DNA of 64,000 nt. Origin: Sphingobium sp. (GTDB lineage Bacteria; Pseudomonadota; Alphaproteobacteria; Sphingomonadales; Sphingomonadaceae). Positions 10,631 through 19,819 of this stretch are shown here, one piece after another. The position numbers and the translations under genes are program-made. Numbering within the stretch: position 1 is the first letter of the stretch; every line of letters begins with the position of its first letter. Under the pieces are notes generated by a model. That model made no database searches. It was not told the DNA's origin and saw only the letters and a list, made by a program, of their open reading frames with translations. The stretch spans positions 124,001 to 188,000 of the forward strand of contig SPEL01000002.1 of assembly GCA_009360885.1 (NCBI GenBank). The letters run 5' to 3'.

Positions 10631-12913
10631 TTATTTCAGCTCAACACCCATGGCATCTGCATAAGCGATGAGGGAAGCGCGAGAGTTAATCGACGGGTCC
10701 TTAATAAGCATCGCGACATGCGCCTGAAGCGACGACAGATCGACCGAACGGATCATCGCCTTAACCGGGCCAACCGATGCAGGCGTAATTGAAAGACGTC
10801 CGACACCCAGGCCAATTAACGCCATCGCCTCCAGCGTGCGTCCGCCCATTTCGCCGCACACACCAACTGGCACATTCGCGGCCTTACAGGCTGTCACGAT
10901 CCGATTAAGGAAGCGCAATATCGCAGGACTGAGCCAGTCATAACGCTCCGCCAGCTTTGGGTGCGCCCGGTCTGCCGCGAACAGGAACTGCGTCAGATCA
11001 TTAGTGCCGATTGATAGAAAATCGAGCTTAGGCAGCAGCACATCCAGCATCTCCGCCAGCGCAGGCACCTCCAGCATCGCGCCATAGCGAATAGCCGTAG
11101 GCAACATCTTGCCCCGCCCCATCAGTAATTGCCGCTGATGGTCGAATATCGCCCGTGCCGCATCAAATTCCCATGGCTCGGAAATCATCGGAAACATCAC
11201 ATAGAGCGTGCGTCCGGCAGCAGCCTCCAGCAGGGCACGGGCCTGCGATTTCATCAACCCTTCGCGTTCCAGCGCAAGGCGGGTCGCGCGCCAGCCCATC
11301 GCCGGGTTTTCTTCCACCATCCCATCATCATAGTTCAGATAAGGAAGCGCCTTATCCCCACCAATATCAACGGTACGAAAGATAACCGGGCGATCCTCTG
11401 CCGCGTCCATCACATCACGGTAAAGGCGCTGCTGACGCTCCCGCTGTGGCAGAGTTGAGGAAACGAGAAACTGAAACTCCGTGCGAAAGAGGCCAATGCC
11501 GTCCGCGCCAGTGGCATCCAGCGTGGCGACATCATCGCGCAGGCCAGCATTCACCATCAGCTCGATGCGTGTACCGTCCTTTGTGACAGAGGGCAGATCA
11601 CGCATTGCCGCAAAATCTGCGCGACGTTTCTGGGTGAGGGTCAGCTTGTTATCAAACGCCTCCTCCATTTCAGGTGAAGGCCGCACAAATAGCTGGTTCC
11701 TGTCCACATCCAGCAGCAATAAATCGCCTTCGTTAATCAGATGGCTGACCTGCTTGACGCGCCCTAGCACCGGCACACCCATAGCGCGGGCCACAATGGT
11801 GACATGGGCCGTTAACGAGCCTTCCTCCAGCACCACCCCTTTGAGGCGACGACGGTCATATTCGAGCAGTTCCGCCGGGCCAAGGTTACGCGCAATCAAT
11901 ATCGCGTCCTGCCGCAGGCCCAATTGCGCAGCCGTCCCCAATTGCCCGGAAACAATGCGGAGCAACCTGTTCGCCAGATCTTCCAGATCATGCATACGGT
12001 CCGCAAGCAATGGATCATCAATCTGGCGCATACGCATACGGGTGCGCTGCTGAACGCGCTCAATCGCAGCTTCGGCGGTCAGGCCGCTGTCAATAGCCTC
12101 GTTAATGCGGCGCGACCACCCCTCATCATAAGCGAACATCTTGTAGGTTTCGATAACCTCCTGATGTTCCCCATCGACACCAAATTCGGACGCACCGGCC
12201 AGCTTATCAATCTGTTCCCGCATCTTCGCGAAGGCGGAATAAACGCGGGCGCGCTCAGCCTCCACATCTTCGGCGACGGTATGCTCAATACGGATACGCG
12301 GCTGATGGAATACGGCCTGCCCACGTGCCATGCCCATGACAAGCTGAAGGCCGCCAACAATCTGCGTCTGGGTGGCAGCGACCCGCTCATCCCCCGGCGC
12401 CTCATCCACCAGCCCGGCATTGGAGATCATCTCTGACAGCACCATGGCGACGGTCTGGAGCGTTTCTATCTCCACCTCAGCATAGCGGTGCGGATCATGA
12501 TGCTGAACGCCCAGTACCCCTATCGCATATTCACTGCGCACAATGGGGACACCGGCAAAACTATGATAAATTTCTTCGCCCGTTTCCGGCTTATACGCAA
12601 AATCCGGGTGGGCGGCGGCCTCATCCAGATTGAGCGTTTCTACATTTTTGGCAATGGTGCCAACCAGCCCTTCACCCAATGCCAGCCGGGTGACATGAAC
12701 GGCCTCCTGCTTCAGGCCACGGGTGGCGTATAGCTCCAGCTTACCCTGCCGCAGCAGATAAATCGAGCAAACCTCGCTCGACATTTCTTCGCCGATGATC
12801 TCGACAATTTTGTTCAGCTTCGCCTGCGCCCCGGTGCGAGAGGCCATAACCTCATGCAAACGGATTAATATCCGGCGAGAGGCAGAAACAGCAGCGGAAG
12901 GAGAATGGGCCAT
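10631..12913 (-). CDS. ptsP: Phosphoenolpyruvate-protein phosphotransferase PtsP (EI-Ntr)
   Basis: This 760-residue first enzyme of the nitrogen PTS is phosphorylated by PEP and passes phosphate to NPr. An N-terminal GAF domain (about 20-165; EVCSIYLLRQGKLELYATRG) is followed by the EI fold. The swivelling domain carries the phospho-histidine in GSLTAHVTIVARAMGVPVLG (about 400). The PEP-binding barrel has GADGIGLFRTEF, FPMISEPWEFD and LSIGTNDLTQF, with the catalytic cysteine in VPVGVCGEMGG. It lies downstream of lysC and the nitronate monooxygenase; lysC-ptsP proximity is common in alphaproteobacteria. NPr and EIIA-Ntr genes are not in the window. Confidence 0.94.
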   Translation of the reverse strand: MAHSPSAAVSASRRILIRLHEVMASRTGAQAKLNKIVEIIGEEMSSEVCSIYLLRQGKLELYATRGLKQEAVHVTRLALGEGLVGTIAKNVETLNLDEAAAHPDFAYKPETGEEIYHSFAGVPIVRSEYAIGVLGVQHHDPHRYAEVEIETLQTVAMVLSEMISNAGLVDEAPGDERVAATQTQIVGGLQLVMGMARGQAVFHQPRIRIEHTVAEDVEAERARVYSAFAKMREQIDKLAGASEFGVDGEHQEVIETYKMFAYDEGWSRRINEAIDSGLTAEAAIERVQQRTRMRMRQIDDPLLADRMHDLEDLANRLLRIVSGQLGTAAQLGLRQDAILIARNLGPAELLEYDRRRLKGVVLEEGSLTAHVTIVARAMGVPVLGRVKQVSHLINEGDLLLLDVDRNQLFVRPSPEMEEAFDNKLTLTQKRRADFAAMRDLPSVTKDGTRIELMVNAGLRDDVATLDATGADGIGLFRTEFQFLVSSTLPQRERQQRLYRDVMDAAEDRPVIFRTVDIGGDKALPYLNYDDGMVEENPAMGWRATRLALEREGLMKSQARALLEAAAGRTLYVMFPMISEPWEFDAARAIFDHQRQLLMGRGKMLPTAIRYGAMLEVPALAEMLDVLLPKLDFLSIGTNDLTQFLFAADRAHPKLAERYDWLSPAILRFLNRIVTACKAANVPVGVCGEMGGRTLEAMALIGLGVGRLSITPASVGPVKAMIRSVDLSSLQAHVAMLIKDPSINSRASLIAYADAMGVELK

Positions 12914-13019
12914 GAGAGGTGCGCTATCAGAAAAAACCAGCGCCTGCCAAGCGCCACTTTGTCCGTCGCGGTTCCTGTCTCAATAGCAATCCTCCCCCAT
13001 AGCCCTGTTGCAGGGCTGA

Positions 13020-14027
13020 TTATCGTGCGCTGAGCGCTTTATTGGCCTGTTCAACCAGTTCAGATATTATTTCTGCAGCAGGTTGTTCTTTCGTGACCAT
13101 GCCAACTGACTGCCCCGCCATGAGGGAGCCATTTTCCACATCGCCATCAATGACAGCGCGGCGCAGCGCCCCTGCCCAATAATGTTCAATTTCAAGCTGA
13201 GCGGCGGCCATATCGACCTTTCCTTCATCCAGCATCTGCGCCACTTCGCGCTGCTTGGCGGTGAAGGCCTCGGTCCCGGCATTTTTAAGGGCACGGACCG
13301 GAATGACCGGCAGGCGCGGGTCAATCTGCACACTCGTGATAGCATCACGGGCATTACCGCGCAGAAATGCCTTTTTGAAATCGGGATGCGCGATGGATTC
13401 GGTCGCACACACAAAACGGCTGCCCAGTTGCACACCGGCGGCACCCATTTCGAGATAAGCCGCGATCATATCCCCATGGCCGATACCACCGGCCACGAAA
13501 ATCGGAATTTCACTGGCGAGGACAGGGAGTATTTCCTGCGCCAATACACTGGTGGCAACAGGACCAATATGCCCGCCAGCCTCCATCCCTTCGATAATCA
13601 GCGCATCCACGCCGGAACGGATCAGCTTCTTCGCCAGCGCCAGCGCAGGGGCAAAGCAAATGACCTTCGCGCCATTTTCCTTAATCGCCTCAATGCTACC
13701 CTTGGGCGGCAAACCACCCGCCAGCACGATATGCGTAACGCCATGTTTGCCGCAAATTGCAATAAGGTCGAGCAATTGCGGGTGCATAGTGATGAGGTTT
13801 ACGCCAAAAGGCTTATCCGTCATCGCTTTAGTCGCGGTGATTTCAGCGTCCAACAGTTCCGGCGTCATCGCCCCGCATGCAATCAGGCCAAAGCCCCCCG
13901 CATTGCTGACTGCCGATACCAGATGCCGTTCCGACACCCAGCTCATCGCCCCGCAGATGATCGCAACGTCACTGCCCAGCAAGGCTGTGCCGCGCGCCAT
14001 CAATTCCCGCAATTGCGCATTTGCCAT
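13020..14027 (-). CDS. Nitronate monooxygenase family flavoprotein
   Basis: A 335-residue FMN-dependent TIM-barrel protein of the 2-nitropropane dioxygenase/nitronate monooxygenase family. It shows AGGFGLIACGAMTPELL near residue 45 and LIIEGMEAGGHIGP near 145, which includes the family's catalytic histidine region. Phosphate-binding FVAGGIGHGDMIAAYLEMGA lies near 180, then GVQLGSRFVCATES. The physiological substrate is unknown, and some relatives are enoyl-ACP reductases of the FabK type. It begins only a few bases after lysC and is probably cotranscribed with it and ptsP. Confidence 0.85.
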   Translation of the reverse strand: MANAQLRELMARGTALLGSDVAIICGAMSWVSERHLVSAVSNAGGFGLIACGAMTPELLDAEITATKAMTDKPFGVNLITMHPQLLDLIAICGKHGVTHIVLAGGLPPKGSIEAIKENGAKVICFAPALALAKKLIRSGVDALIIEGMEAGGHIGPVATSVLAQEILPVLASEIPIFVAGGIGHGDMIAAYLEMGAAGVQLGSRFVCATESIAHPDFKKAFLRGNARDAITSVQIDPRLPVIPVRALKNAGTEAFTAKQREVAQMLDEGKVDMAAAQLEIEHYWAGALRRAVIDGDVENGSLMAGQSVGMVTKEQPAAEIISELVEQANKALSAR

Positions 14028-14031
14028 ATGC

Positions 14032-15303
14032 TCAGGCGCCTTCGGCTGCGTCTAGGGCGTAAGCGCTGTGCAGCACACGCACGGCGAGTTCGGTTTCGTC
14101 TTCATCGATAAGGACGCTAACCTTTATCTCGCTGGTGGCGACAGCCATCACGTTGATGCCGCGATCCGCCAGCGCCTTGAACATTGTGGCGGCAACGCCA
14201 GCATGGCTCTTCATACCAACGCCGACCACCGAAACCTTGGCTACCTTCGGATCATTGATAAGGCGGTTAAAGCCAATGCTTTCCTTCTGCTTTTCGAGAA
14301 TATCGAGCGAGCGTGCAAGGTCCGCGCCAGGCACCGTGAAGGTCACATCGGTTTCGCCCTTATCCCGGCCCACATTCTGGATAATCATATCCACATTGAT
14401 ACTGGCTTCGGCGAGGGGGCCGAAAATGCTGGCGACAGCACCGGGACGATCCGGCACGCGGGTAATGGTGATCTTCGCTTCGTTCTTGTCTGCGGCGATG
14501 CCGGTGATGAGCTGACGTTCCATGCCAGAATCCTTCGCTATTTGAGCTTCCATTTCCTCGTCGCTGACGATCAGCGTGCCGGGCAGTTCTTCCTGCGTCG
14601 GGTCATCAAGCGAGCTAAGCACCTGCACCCGTACCTTTTCCTTCATCGCCAGTTCGACCGAACGGGTCTGCAATACCTTGGAACCGACCGATGCCAGCTC
14701 CAGCATTTCTTCATAAGTGACCATGCTGAGCTTGCGCGCACGGCGCACAATGCGGGGGTCAGTGGTGTAAACGCCGTTCACGTCAGTATAAATATCGCAG
14801 CGATCCGCCTTTACCGCCGCCGCAACCGCCACCGCCGATGTATCTGAACCGCCACGGCCCAGTGTAGAAATCCGCCCCGTATCCATCACACCCTGAAAAC
14901 CGGGGATGACAGCGACCTGCCCGGCGGACATGGCCTTCAATAATTCGGTGGTGTCGATGGTCGAAATACGGGCCTTATTATGCGCGCCAACAGTGCGAAT
15001 CGGCAATTGCCAGCCCAGCCAGCTCCGCGCATCAACACCCATAGCCTTCAGCGTCATCGCCAGAAGGCCGCTCGTCACCTGCTCACCGCTGGCGACCACA
15101 GCGTCATATTCCGCCGGATCATAAAGGGGGCTGGCTTCCTTGGCAAAACCCACGAGCCGGTCAGTTTCGCCCGCCATAGCCGAAACGACAACGGCAACCT
15201 CATTCCCCTGCCCGACTACATGTTTAATACGCGCCGCGACATTACGAATTCGTTCCATCCCCGCCATGGAGGTGCCGCCGAACTTCATTACGATGCGTGC
15301 CAT
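14032..15303 (-). CDS. lysC: Aspartate kinase
   Basis: This 423-residue enzyme phosphorylates aspartate, the first step to lysine, threonine, methionine and diaminopimelate. The N-terminal MARIVMKFGGTSMAG is diagnostic. FTLGRGGSDTSAVA-like residues (STLGRGGSDTSAVAVAAA) lie near 160, and two C-terminal ACT domains (from about 265 and 340) bind allosteric effectors. The ATG at 15303 is set by the family N-terminus; the open frame extends another 34 codons upstream without family similarity. It is divergent from ubiG with less than 100 bp between them. Confidence 0.95.
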   Translation of the reverse strand: MARIVMKFGGTSMAGMERIRNVAARIKHVVGQGNEVAVVVSAMAGETDRLVGFAKEASPLYDPAEYDAVVASGEQVTSGLLAMTLKAMGVDARSWLGWQLPIRTVGAHNKARISTIDTTELLKAMSAGQVAVIPGFQGVMDTGRISTLGRGGSDTSAVAVAAAVKADRCDIYTDVNGVYTTDPRIVRRARKLSMVTYEEMLELASVGSKVLQTRSVELAMKEKVRVQVLSSLDDPTQEELPGTLIVSDEEMEAQIAKDSGMERQLITGIAADKNEAKITITRVPDRPGAVASIFGPLAEASINVDMIIQNVGRDKGETDVTFTVPGADLARSLDILEKQKESIGFNRLINDPKVAKVSVVGVGMKSHAGVAATMFKALADRGINVMAVATSEIKVSVLIDEDETELAVRVLHSAYALDAAEGA

Positions 15304-15398
15304 ATTTGATGCCAGACCTGTATTGCGTATAAGGGATGCGATCAGATAATCATTACCTAACCGCGAAAACCGCGCCGCTATAATGAGCAAGGACCGAT

Positions 15399-16136
15399 AT
15401 GGCAAGCAACGCCGCTACCACCATTAACCCGGAAGAAGCCCGGCATTTTGGCACTCTGGCCGCAGATTGGTGGAACCCCGCCGGAACCAGCGCGATGCTG
15501 CATAAGCTTAACCCGCCGCGCCTTTCCTATATTCGCGGGGCAATTGATGAGCATTGGGGCACGGATTCGCGTAATTTGCGCCCGCTTGCTGGCAAGAAAG
15601 CGCTGGATGTAGGCTGCGGCGCGGGGCTGCTGTGTGAACCCCTCGCCCGCTTGGGGGCGCAAGTGACGGGCATTGATGCTGCGGCTGAAAATATCGCCGC
15701 CGCACAGGACCATGCCGAAAAACAGGGCGTGTCGATTGATTATCAGGCCGTAGGCGTAGAGGTTCTGGGCCGCCCCGGCGAATATGATCTCGTCACCTCT
15801 ATGGAGGTGATCGAGCATGTGACCGATCCGTCATTATTCCTGCGCGGGTTGGTGGAGGCACTGGCCCCCGGCGGCCTGATGATTCTCTCCACCCCCAACC
15901 GCACGGCCCTGTCGAAACTGGCAATGATTACGGTTGGGGAAGGCATGGGGATGATTCCCAAGGGCACGCATGAGTGGAAGCAGTTCATCACGCCTGAGGA
16001 ACTCACCACTATGCTGGACGATGCCGGTATGGAAGTCACCAACATGCGCGGCATGATATTCACTCCCGGCCATGGGTTTCAGATTGGGGACAATAAGGAC
16101 CTCAACTATATCCTCTCCGCCCGGCGCAAAGGGTAA
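15399..16136 (+). CDS. ubiG: Ubiquinone biosynthesis O-methyltransferase UbiG
   Basis: This 245-residue SAM-dependent methyltransferase performs both O-methylations of ubiquinone biosynthesis. ARHFGTLAADWWNPAGTSAMLHKLNPPRL at the N-terminus is the UbiG signature. The SAM motif I, ALDVGCGAGLLCEPLARLGA, lies near residue 67, and VTSMEVIEHVTDPSLFL near 130. AAGGA precedes the ATG. It is transcribed away from lysC. Confidence 0.95.
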   Translation: MASNAATTINPEEARHFGTLAADWWNPAGTSAMLHKLNPPRLSYIRGAIDEHWGTDSRNLRPLAGKKALDVGCGAGLLCEPLARLGAQVTGIDAAAENIAAAQDHAEKQGVSIDYQAVGVEVLGRPGEYDLVTSMEVIEHVTDPSLFLRGLVEALAPGGLMILSTPNRTALSKLAMITVGEGMGMIPKGTHEWKQFITPEELTTMLDDAGMEVTNMRGMIFTPGHGFQIGDNKDLNYILSARRKG

Positions 16137-16211
16137 GCCGCCTTCAATAGAGCTGCTTGAATAATCGGCAAATGCGATTAAATTGACCCCATAGACACAA
16201 AAGGTCGATCA

Positions 16212-17135
16212 ATGTCCGCTTATCTGCCTACGCTCAAACAGCTTCAATATCTTGTCGCCCTCAAAGAACAGGGGCATTTCGGCAAGGCGGCCGAGAGCTG
16301 TTTCGTCACGCAATCCACCCTTTCCGCTGGCATAAGGGAATTGGAAACGCTGATCGGCACCATATTGGTCGAACGTACCCGCCGCGTGGTGCGCTTCACC
16401 GCTTTGGGCGACCGCATCGTGGAAAAGGCCTATCGCGTATTGCGAGAGGCCGAGGAACTGGCCGCCATCGCGCAGGCCGCAGGAAAGCCGTTGTCAGGTG
16501 ACTTACGCATGAGCGTCATCCCGACAATCGCTCCCTTCCTGCTGCCCCGCCTCCTCCCCCATTTGCGTCGGGAGAAGCCTGATCTCAAACTCTATCTACG
16601 GGAAGAAACCAGTACAGCCGCCATTGATTCCCTGCGCCATGGACAGGCGGATTGCGTGTTAATGGCCCTGCCCTTCGCCACCGGCGATGTGGACTATGAA
16701 CATCTTTTTGATGATCGACTGTTCGTGGCCTTCCCCAAAGATGACCCGCGTGACCCACCCGCCAGCATTGACCCCAATATGATCGACGAGACCCGATTGC
16801 TGTTACTGGAGGATGGCCATTGCCTGAAAGATCACGCTCTCGCGGCCTGTAACCGCCCTGAACTGCGCGCAGAGGCTACGATGATGGGCACATCCCTCCA
16901 TACTCTGGTACAGATGGTGGACAATGGCCTTGGCCTTACCCTCCTGCCGGAAATGGCTATTGAGGGCGGGATATTAGAACATACCAATATCAGCGCGCGC
17001 CCCCTGCAATCAGACCATGCTTTTCGAGAGATCGCGCTGGTATGGCGGCGTGCCAGTCCGCGGGAAAAGGAATTTCGTATGCTGGCGGATATATTGCGCC
17101 ATCTGGTTCGACAAAAGGAAGCTAAAACGGCCTAG
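16212..17135 (+). CDS. oxyR: Hydrogen-peroxide sensor, LysR-type regulator OxyR
   Basis: A 307-residue LysR regulator with the N-terminal winged HTH (LKQLQYLVALKEQGHFGKAAE). The redox pair of OxyR is present: C204 (LEDGHCLKDH) and C213 (ALAACNRPE). These are nine residues apart, exactly the C199/C208 spacing of E. coli OxyR, with the same LEDGHCL context. That separates it from general LysR proteins. On oxidation by peroxide it should activate defence genes; none are adjacent. It follows ubiG in the same direction with 75 bp between. Confidence 0.93.
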   Translation: MSAYLPTLKQLQYLVALKEQGHFGKAAESCFVTQSTLSAGIRELETLIGTILVERTRRVVRFTALGDRIVEKAYRVLREAEELAAIAQAAGKPLSGDLRMSVIPTIAPFLLPRLLPHLRREKPDLKLYLREETSTAAIDSLRHGQADCVLMALPFATGDVDYEHLFDDRLFVAFPKDDPRDPPASIDPNMIDETRLLLLEDGHCLKDHALAACNRPELRAEATMMGTSLHTLVQMVDNGLGLTLLPEMAIEGGILEHTNISARPLQSDHAFREIALVWRRASPREKEFRMLADILRHLVRQKEAKTA

Positions 17136-17187
17136 ATGCTGGGATGGCCTGAACGGAAAAGGGCGCGTAACGGCGCCCATCGCCGCT

Positions 17188-17751
17188 TTAATCCATATGC
17201 TTGATGCCAACCCGCAGATAATCCCATCCGGTAATCAGCGTCAGTATCGCCGCCGTCCACAAAGTAGCAAGCCCCACAATTTCGACAAAGGGCCATTGCG
17301 GCAACGCCCCCGCCAATATCATCGCGCCCAGCGATATAAGCTGAAAGGCGGTTTTCCACTTGGCAAGCCGTGACACCGGCACAGACACCTGTAATCCGGC
17401 CAGAAATTCACGCAGGCCTGAAACCGCAATTTCACGCAGCAAAATCACCATACCGGCGATAATATGGATACCCGATATGTCACGCGTGGCCGCCAGCATT
17501 AATATGACGGCCCCCACCATGATCTTGTCAGCAATAGGATCAAGGAAAACACCAAGACGCGACACTGTCCCCTTTGCACGGGCGAGATAACCGTCAAAAT
17601 AATCGGTTATGCCCATCAGGCAGTAGAGCAAAAAGGCCAGCAAATAGCCTGTCGGCCATTCCCGCCCCTGTTCCGCAGGCCACAATAATGCGACGAGCAA
17701 AGGAACCGCCAATATGCGGGACAATGTCAGAATATTTGGTAAGGTCAGCAT
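17188..17751 (-). CDS. pgsA: CDP-diacylglycerol-glycerol-3-phosphate 3-phosphatidyltransferase
   Basis: This 187-residue integral membrane enzyme makes phosphatidylglycerol phosphate from CDP-diacylglycerol. The CDP-alcohol phosphotransferase signature is complete: DYFDGYLARAKGTVSRLG followed by VFLDPIADK (about 52-82). The N-terminus LTLPNILTLSRILAVPLLVALLW is the standard first helix. It converges on oxyR. A tandem 29-bp repeat lies about 70 bp upstream in the gap shared with the divergent transporter gene. Confidence 0.95.
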   Translation of the reverse strand: MLTLPNILTLSRILAVPLLVALLWPAEQGREWPTGYLLAFLLYCLMGITDYFDGYLARAKGTVSRLGVFLDPIADKIMVGAVILMLAATRDISGIHIIAGMVILLREIAVSGLREFLAGLQVSVPVSRLAKWKTAFQLISLGAMILAGALPQWPFVEIVGLATLWTAAILTLITGWDYLRVGIKHMD

Positions 17752-17822
17752 GACATAACCGGCCTGCCACAGCCATGCGCCATAGGCAAGCGTTCAGGCA
17801 TAAGAATAAATCATCTGCCTGT

Positions 17823-17880
17823 GCGGTGCCGCACCATCTTTGTCATAATTAGCGGTATCGCACCATCTTTACCATATTAT
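17823..17880. repeat. Two tandem imperfect 29-bp direct repeats in a divergent promoter region
   Basis: Copies at 17823-17851 and 17852-17880 share GCGGT and CGCACCATCTTT at identical spacing, with a CATA tract after them and roughly three quarters identity overall. They lie between pgsA (leftward) and the transporter gene (rightward), the position of promoters or operators. Tandem binding sites for a regulator are plausible; no known operator is recognised. Confidence 0.65.
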
Positions 17881-17964
17881 AAGAATGGATGTTGGGTTGG
17901 ACAGATGCCTCCAAAACCGATACAGCGCACCCAGTAAAAATTGATCGGGACCTGTCGCTATACC

Positions 17965-19263
17965 ATGAAAGCATCACTGCGACTGCTGACAAAACGTCGT
18001 TTCGCCCCGCTATTCGTCACCCAATTGCTAGGCGCATTCAACGATAATTTGTTCAAGAACGCCATGGTGCTGTTCGTTGTTTACAATGTTTACAACGACC
18101 CCCATGCCGAAACATGGTTTAGCGCCATTGCGACAGGCCTCATCACCTTGCCCTTCTTCCTGCTATCAGCCATTTCCGGGCAACTCGCGGACCAGCGAGA
18201 CAAAGCCGCCATCATCCGTATGGTAAAGCTGGCAGAGATTTTCATCATGCTGGTGGGAGCGGCTGGCCTCGCACTAGCATGGGCGGGCATCGCCATCCAT
18301 ATCATCGCCGTGCCGCTGATGTTGACAGCCTTGTTCGCCATGGGGGTTCATTCCACTTTCTTTGGCCCGATTAAATATGCGATATTACCGCAACATCTTG
18401 AAAAAGATGAAGTATTAGGCGGAACTGGTCTGGTTGAGGCAGGCACCTATATTGCCATATTGGGCGGCACCATATTGGCCGGACTTATCCCGATTGAGGT
18501 TGCCGCCTGCGCGGTCATCATCACCGCTCTCATTGGCTATGCCAGCGGGCGGCAGGTCCCACCCGCGCCAGCCCTTGGTGAAACCACCAAAATTGACTGG
18601 AATATTTTCCGTTCCTCTACCCATCTTATCTGCGGCACCATGCATATTCGTCCGCTGTTTCTGGCGATTATCTCCATCAGCTTTTTCTGGACGATCGGCA
18701 CGGTGCTGTTCATTCAGTTCCCGCCCCTCGTTAAAAATATATTGATGGCGGATAAGCCTGTGGCCAGCCTGTTTCTGGGCGTTTTTTCTGTGGGCGTGGC
18801 GCTAGGCTCTATCGTTATCAACCGCCTTTTGGGCGGGGAGGTTTCCGCTAAATATGCCCCAGCGTCGGTGCTCGGCATGGGTGTGTTTGTTGTCGCTTTC
18901 CATATCCTCTGCCGCATGTGGAACAGCGGCCTGCCTGCTGGCGAGTTCATGAATATACATGATTTTATCGACCATGGTTATGCGGGGTGGATGCTTTTCA
19001 CACTACTCGGCATCGCGACGGCGGGCGGGATGTTCGTGGTGCCGCTCTATGCTTTTCTCACCACCACGGTGGAGAAATCACAAGCCGCACGAACTGTCGC
19101 CGCCAATAATATCGTCAACTCTGGCGCGATGGTGGTGGGCGCTGTCATCACCCTTGGGATGAGCGCTGTGGGCATTGATGTTGTCGATCAGCTTTTGCTG
19201 GCGGCGGCGATGTCGATTGTTTCGGCCTGGCTCGCGCAGAAGTTGCACCGCGCCTGCGATTGA
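17965..19263 (+). CDS. MFS transporter, LplT-like (lysophospholipid transporter family)
   Basis: An inner-membrane protein of about 432 residues with roughly 12 hydrophobic segments. The N-terminal LTKRRFAPLFVTQLLGAFNDNLFKNAMV and HSTFFGPIKYAILPQHL with GTGLVEAGTYIAILGG are typical of LplT and of the transporter half of Aas-type fusions, which flip lysophospholipids for re-acylation. No acyltransferase or acyl-ACP synthetase domain is attached here. The ATG at 17965 gives the family N-terminus; a TTG at 17941 is upstream. Its last codons form the first arm of a tandem stem-loop repeat. A phospholipid methyltransferase-like gene lies beyond the next gap. Confidence 0.8.
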   Translation: MKASLRLLTKRRFAPLFVTQLLGAFNDNLFKNAMVLFVVYNVYNDPHAETWFSAIATGLITLPFFLLSAISGQLADQRDKAAIIRMVKLAEIFIMLVGAAGLALAWAGIAIHIIAVPLMLTALFAMGVHSTFFGPIKYAILPQHLEKDEVLGGTGLVEAGTYIAILGGTILAGLIPIEVAACAVIITALIGYASGRQVPPAPALGETTKIDWNIFRSSTHLICGTMHIRPLFLAIISISFFWTIGTVLFIQFPPLVKNILMADKPVASLFLGVFSVGVALGSIVINRLLGGEVSAKYAPASVLGMGVFVVAFHILCRMWNSGLPAGEFMNIHDFIDHGYAGWMLFTLLGIATAGGMFVVPLYAFLTTTVEKSQAARTVAANNIVNSGAMVVGAVITLGMSAVGIDVVDQLLLAAAMSIVSAWLAQKLHRACD

Positions 19264-19337
19264 GCAGGCGCGCAACACATAAGACCGCCTGCGATTGAGC
19301 AGGCGCGCAACACATAAGACCGCCTGCGATTGAGCAG
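19251..19337 (+). repeat. Tandem 35-bp repeat of stem-loops at the 3' end of the transporter gene
   Basis: The unit starts at 19251, 19286 and 19321, with the third copy truncated. It contains the perfect stem CGCCTGC/GCAGGCG around the loop GATTGA, then CGCAACACATAAGAC. The first copy overlaps the last codons and TGA of the transporter gene, so the gene end itself was amplified. The stems lack a T-run, so any terminator activity would be Rho-related or via mRNA 3'-end protection. Confidence 0.8.
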
Positions 19338-19819
19338 ATGCACATCGTTATAAGATTTGCCGGTACCAGTCCCAAGAAACCCTGCTGACGATTAAACAAG
19401 GCTCGCCCGACATTAACCCGATCCGCGAACATATCCGCTCGCGCTTCGCCCACCCCCCGCTAACAACTATTTCATAATTGAAAATTGCTGCTGTCAGAAC
19501 AACAAATGATAAGCCGCGAAGAAAAAGGCGGAAAAGCTCATCAGGAATAATTTTATATCCTGATCATTGCGCCGCACTATATCCGGCAAGGGGAGTAAAA
19601 TATGACGAGCCAGCCTCCGTCTAAAGGGGTGGCTTGCATTTTCTGATGTCAGAACAAGGGCTCGTCTCTTCATGGAAGAAAGAGTTAACGAACCGTTAAA
19701 TTTTAATAAAGGTAAATAATTGTCCGAATTTCAAACGCCCCATAATGGGACAATTGAAATACCTCATAACAGAATATCCAACCCACCGATCACCGGCAAT
19801 AAACCAGAGAAAGCTGGCC
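19338..19819. other. Long convergent intergenic region with regulatory-looking elements
   Basis: No convincing long gene is present. Read directly: ATCAGGA/TCCTGAT inverted repeat (19540-19564); direct repeats TGTCAGAACAA at 19492 and 19647; a 14-codon ORF at 19602-19646 behind the strong ribosome site AAGGGGAG; a CtrA-type box (19685-19699); and two overlapping inverted repeats, AATTGTCC/GGACAATT and ATTTCAA/TTGAAAT (19718-19760). A 44-codon TTG-started ORF spans 19720-19854. Both flanking genes end here, so their own promoters do not explain these elements. Confidence 0.6.
19685..19699. promoter_or_regulatory. CtrA-type box (TTAA-N7-TTAA)
   Basis: TTAACGAACCGTTAA matches the full CtrA consensus TTAA-N7-TTAA and is a perfect palindrome apart from its centre. 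CtrA is the cell-cycle/motility response regulator of alphaproteobacteria. No annotated gene starts nearby, so a target would be an unannotated transcript. Confidence 0.5.

Noticed and set aside
19148-19453. 101-codon frame running from the transporter 3' end into the gap
   Set aside because: It reads through the tandem stem-loops on the opposite strand, with no ribosome site and no motif.
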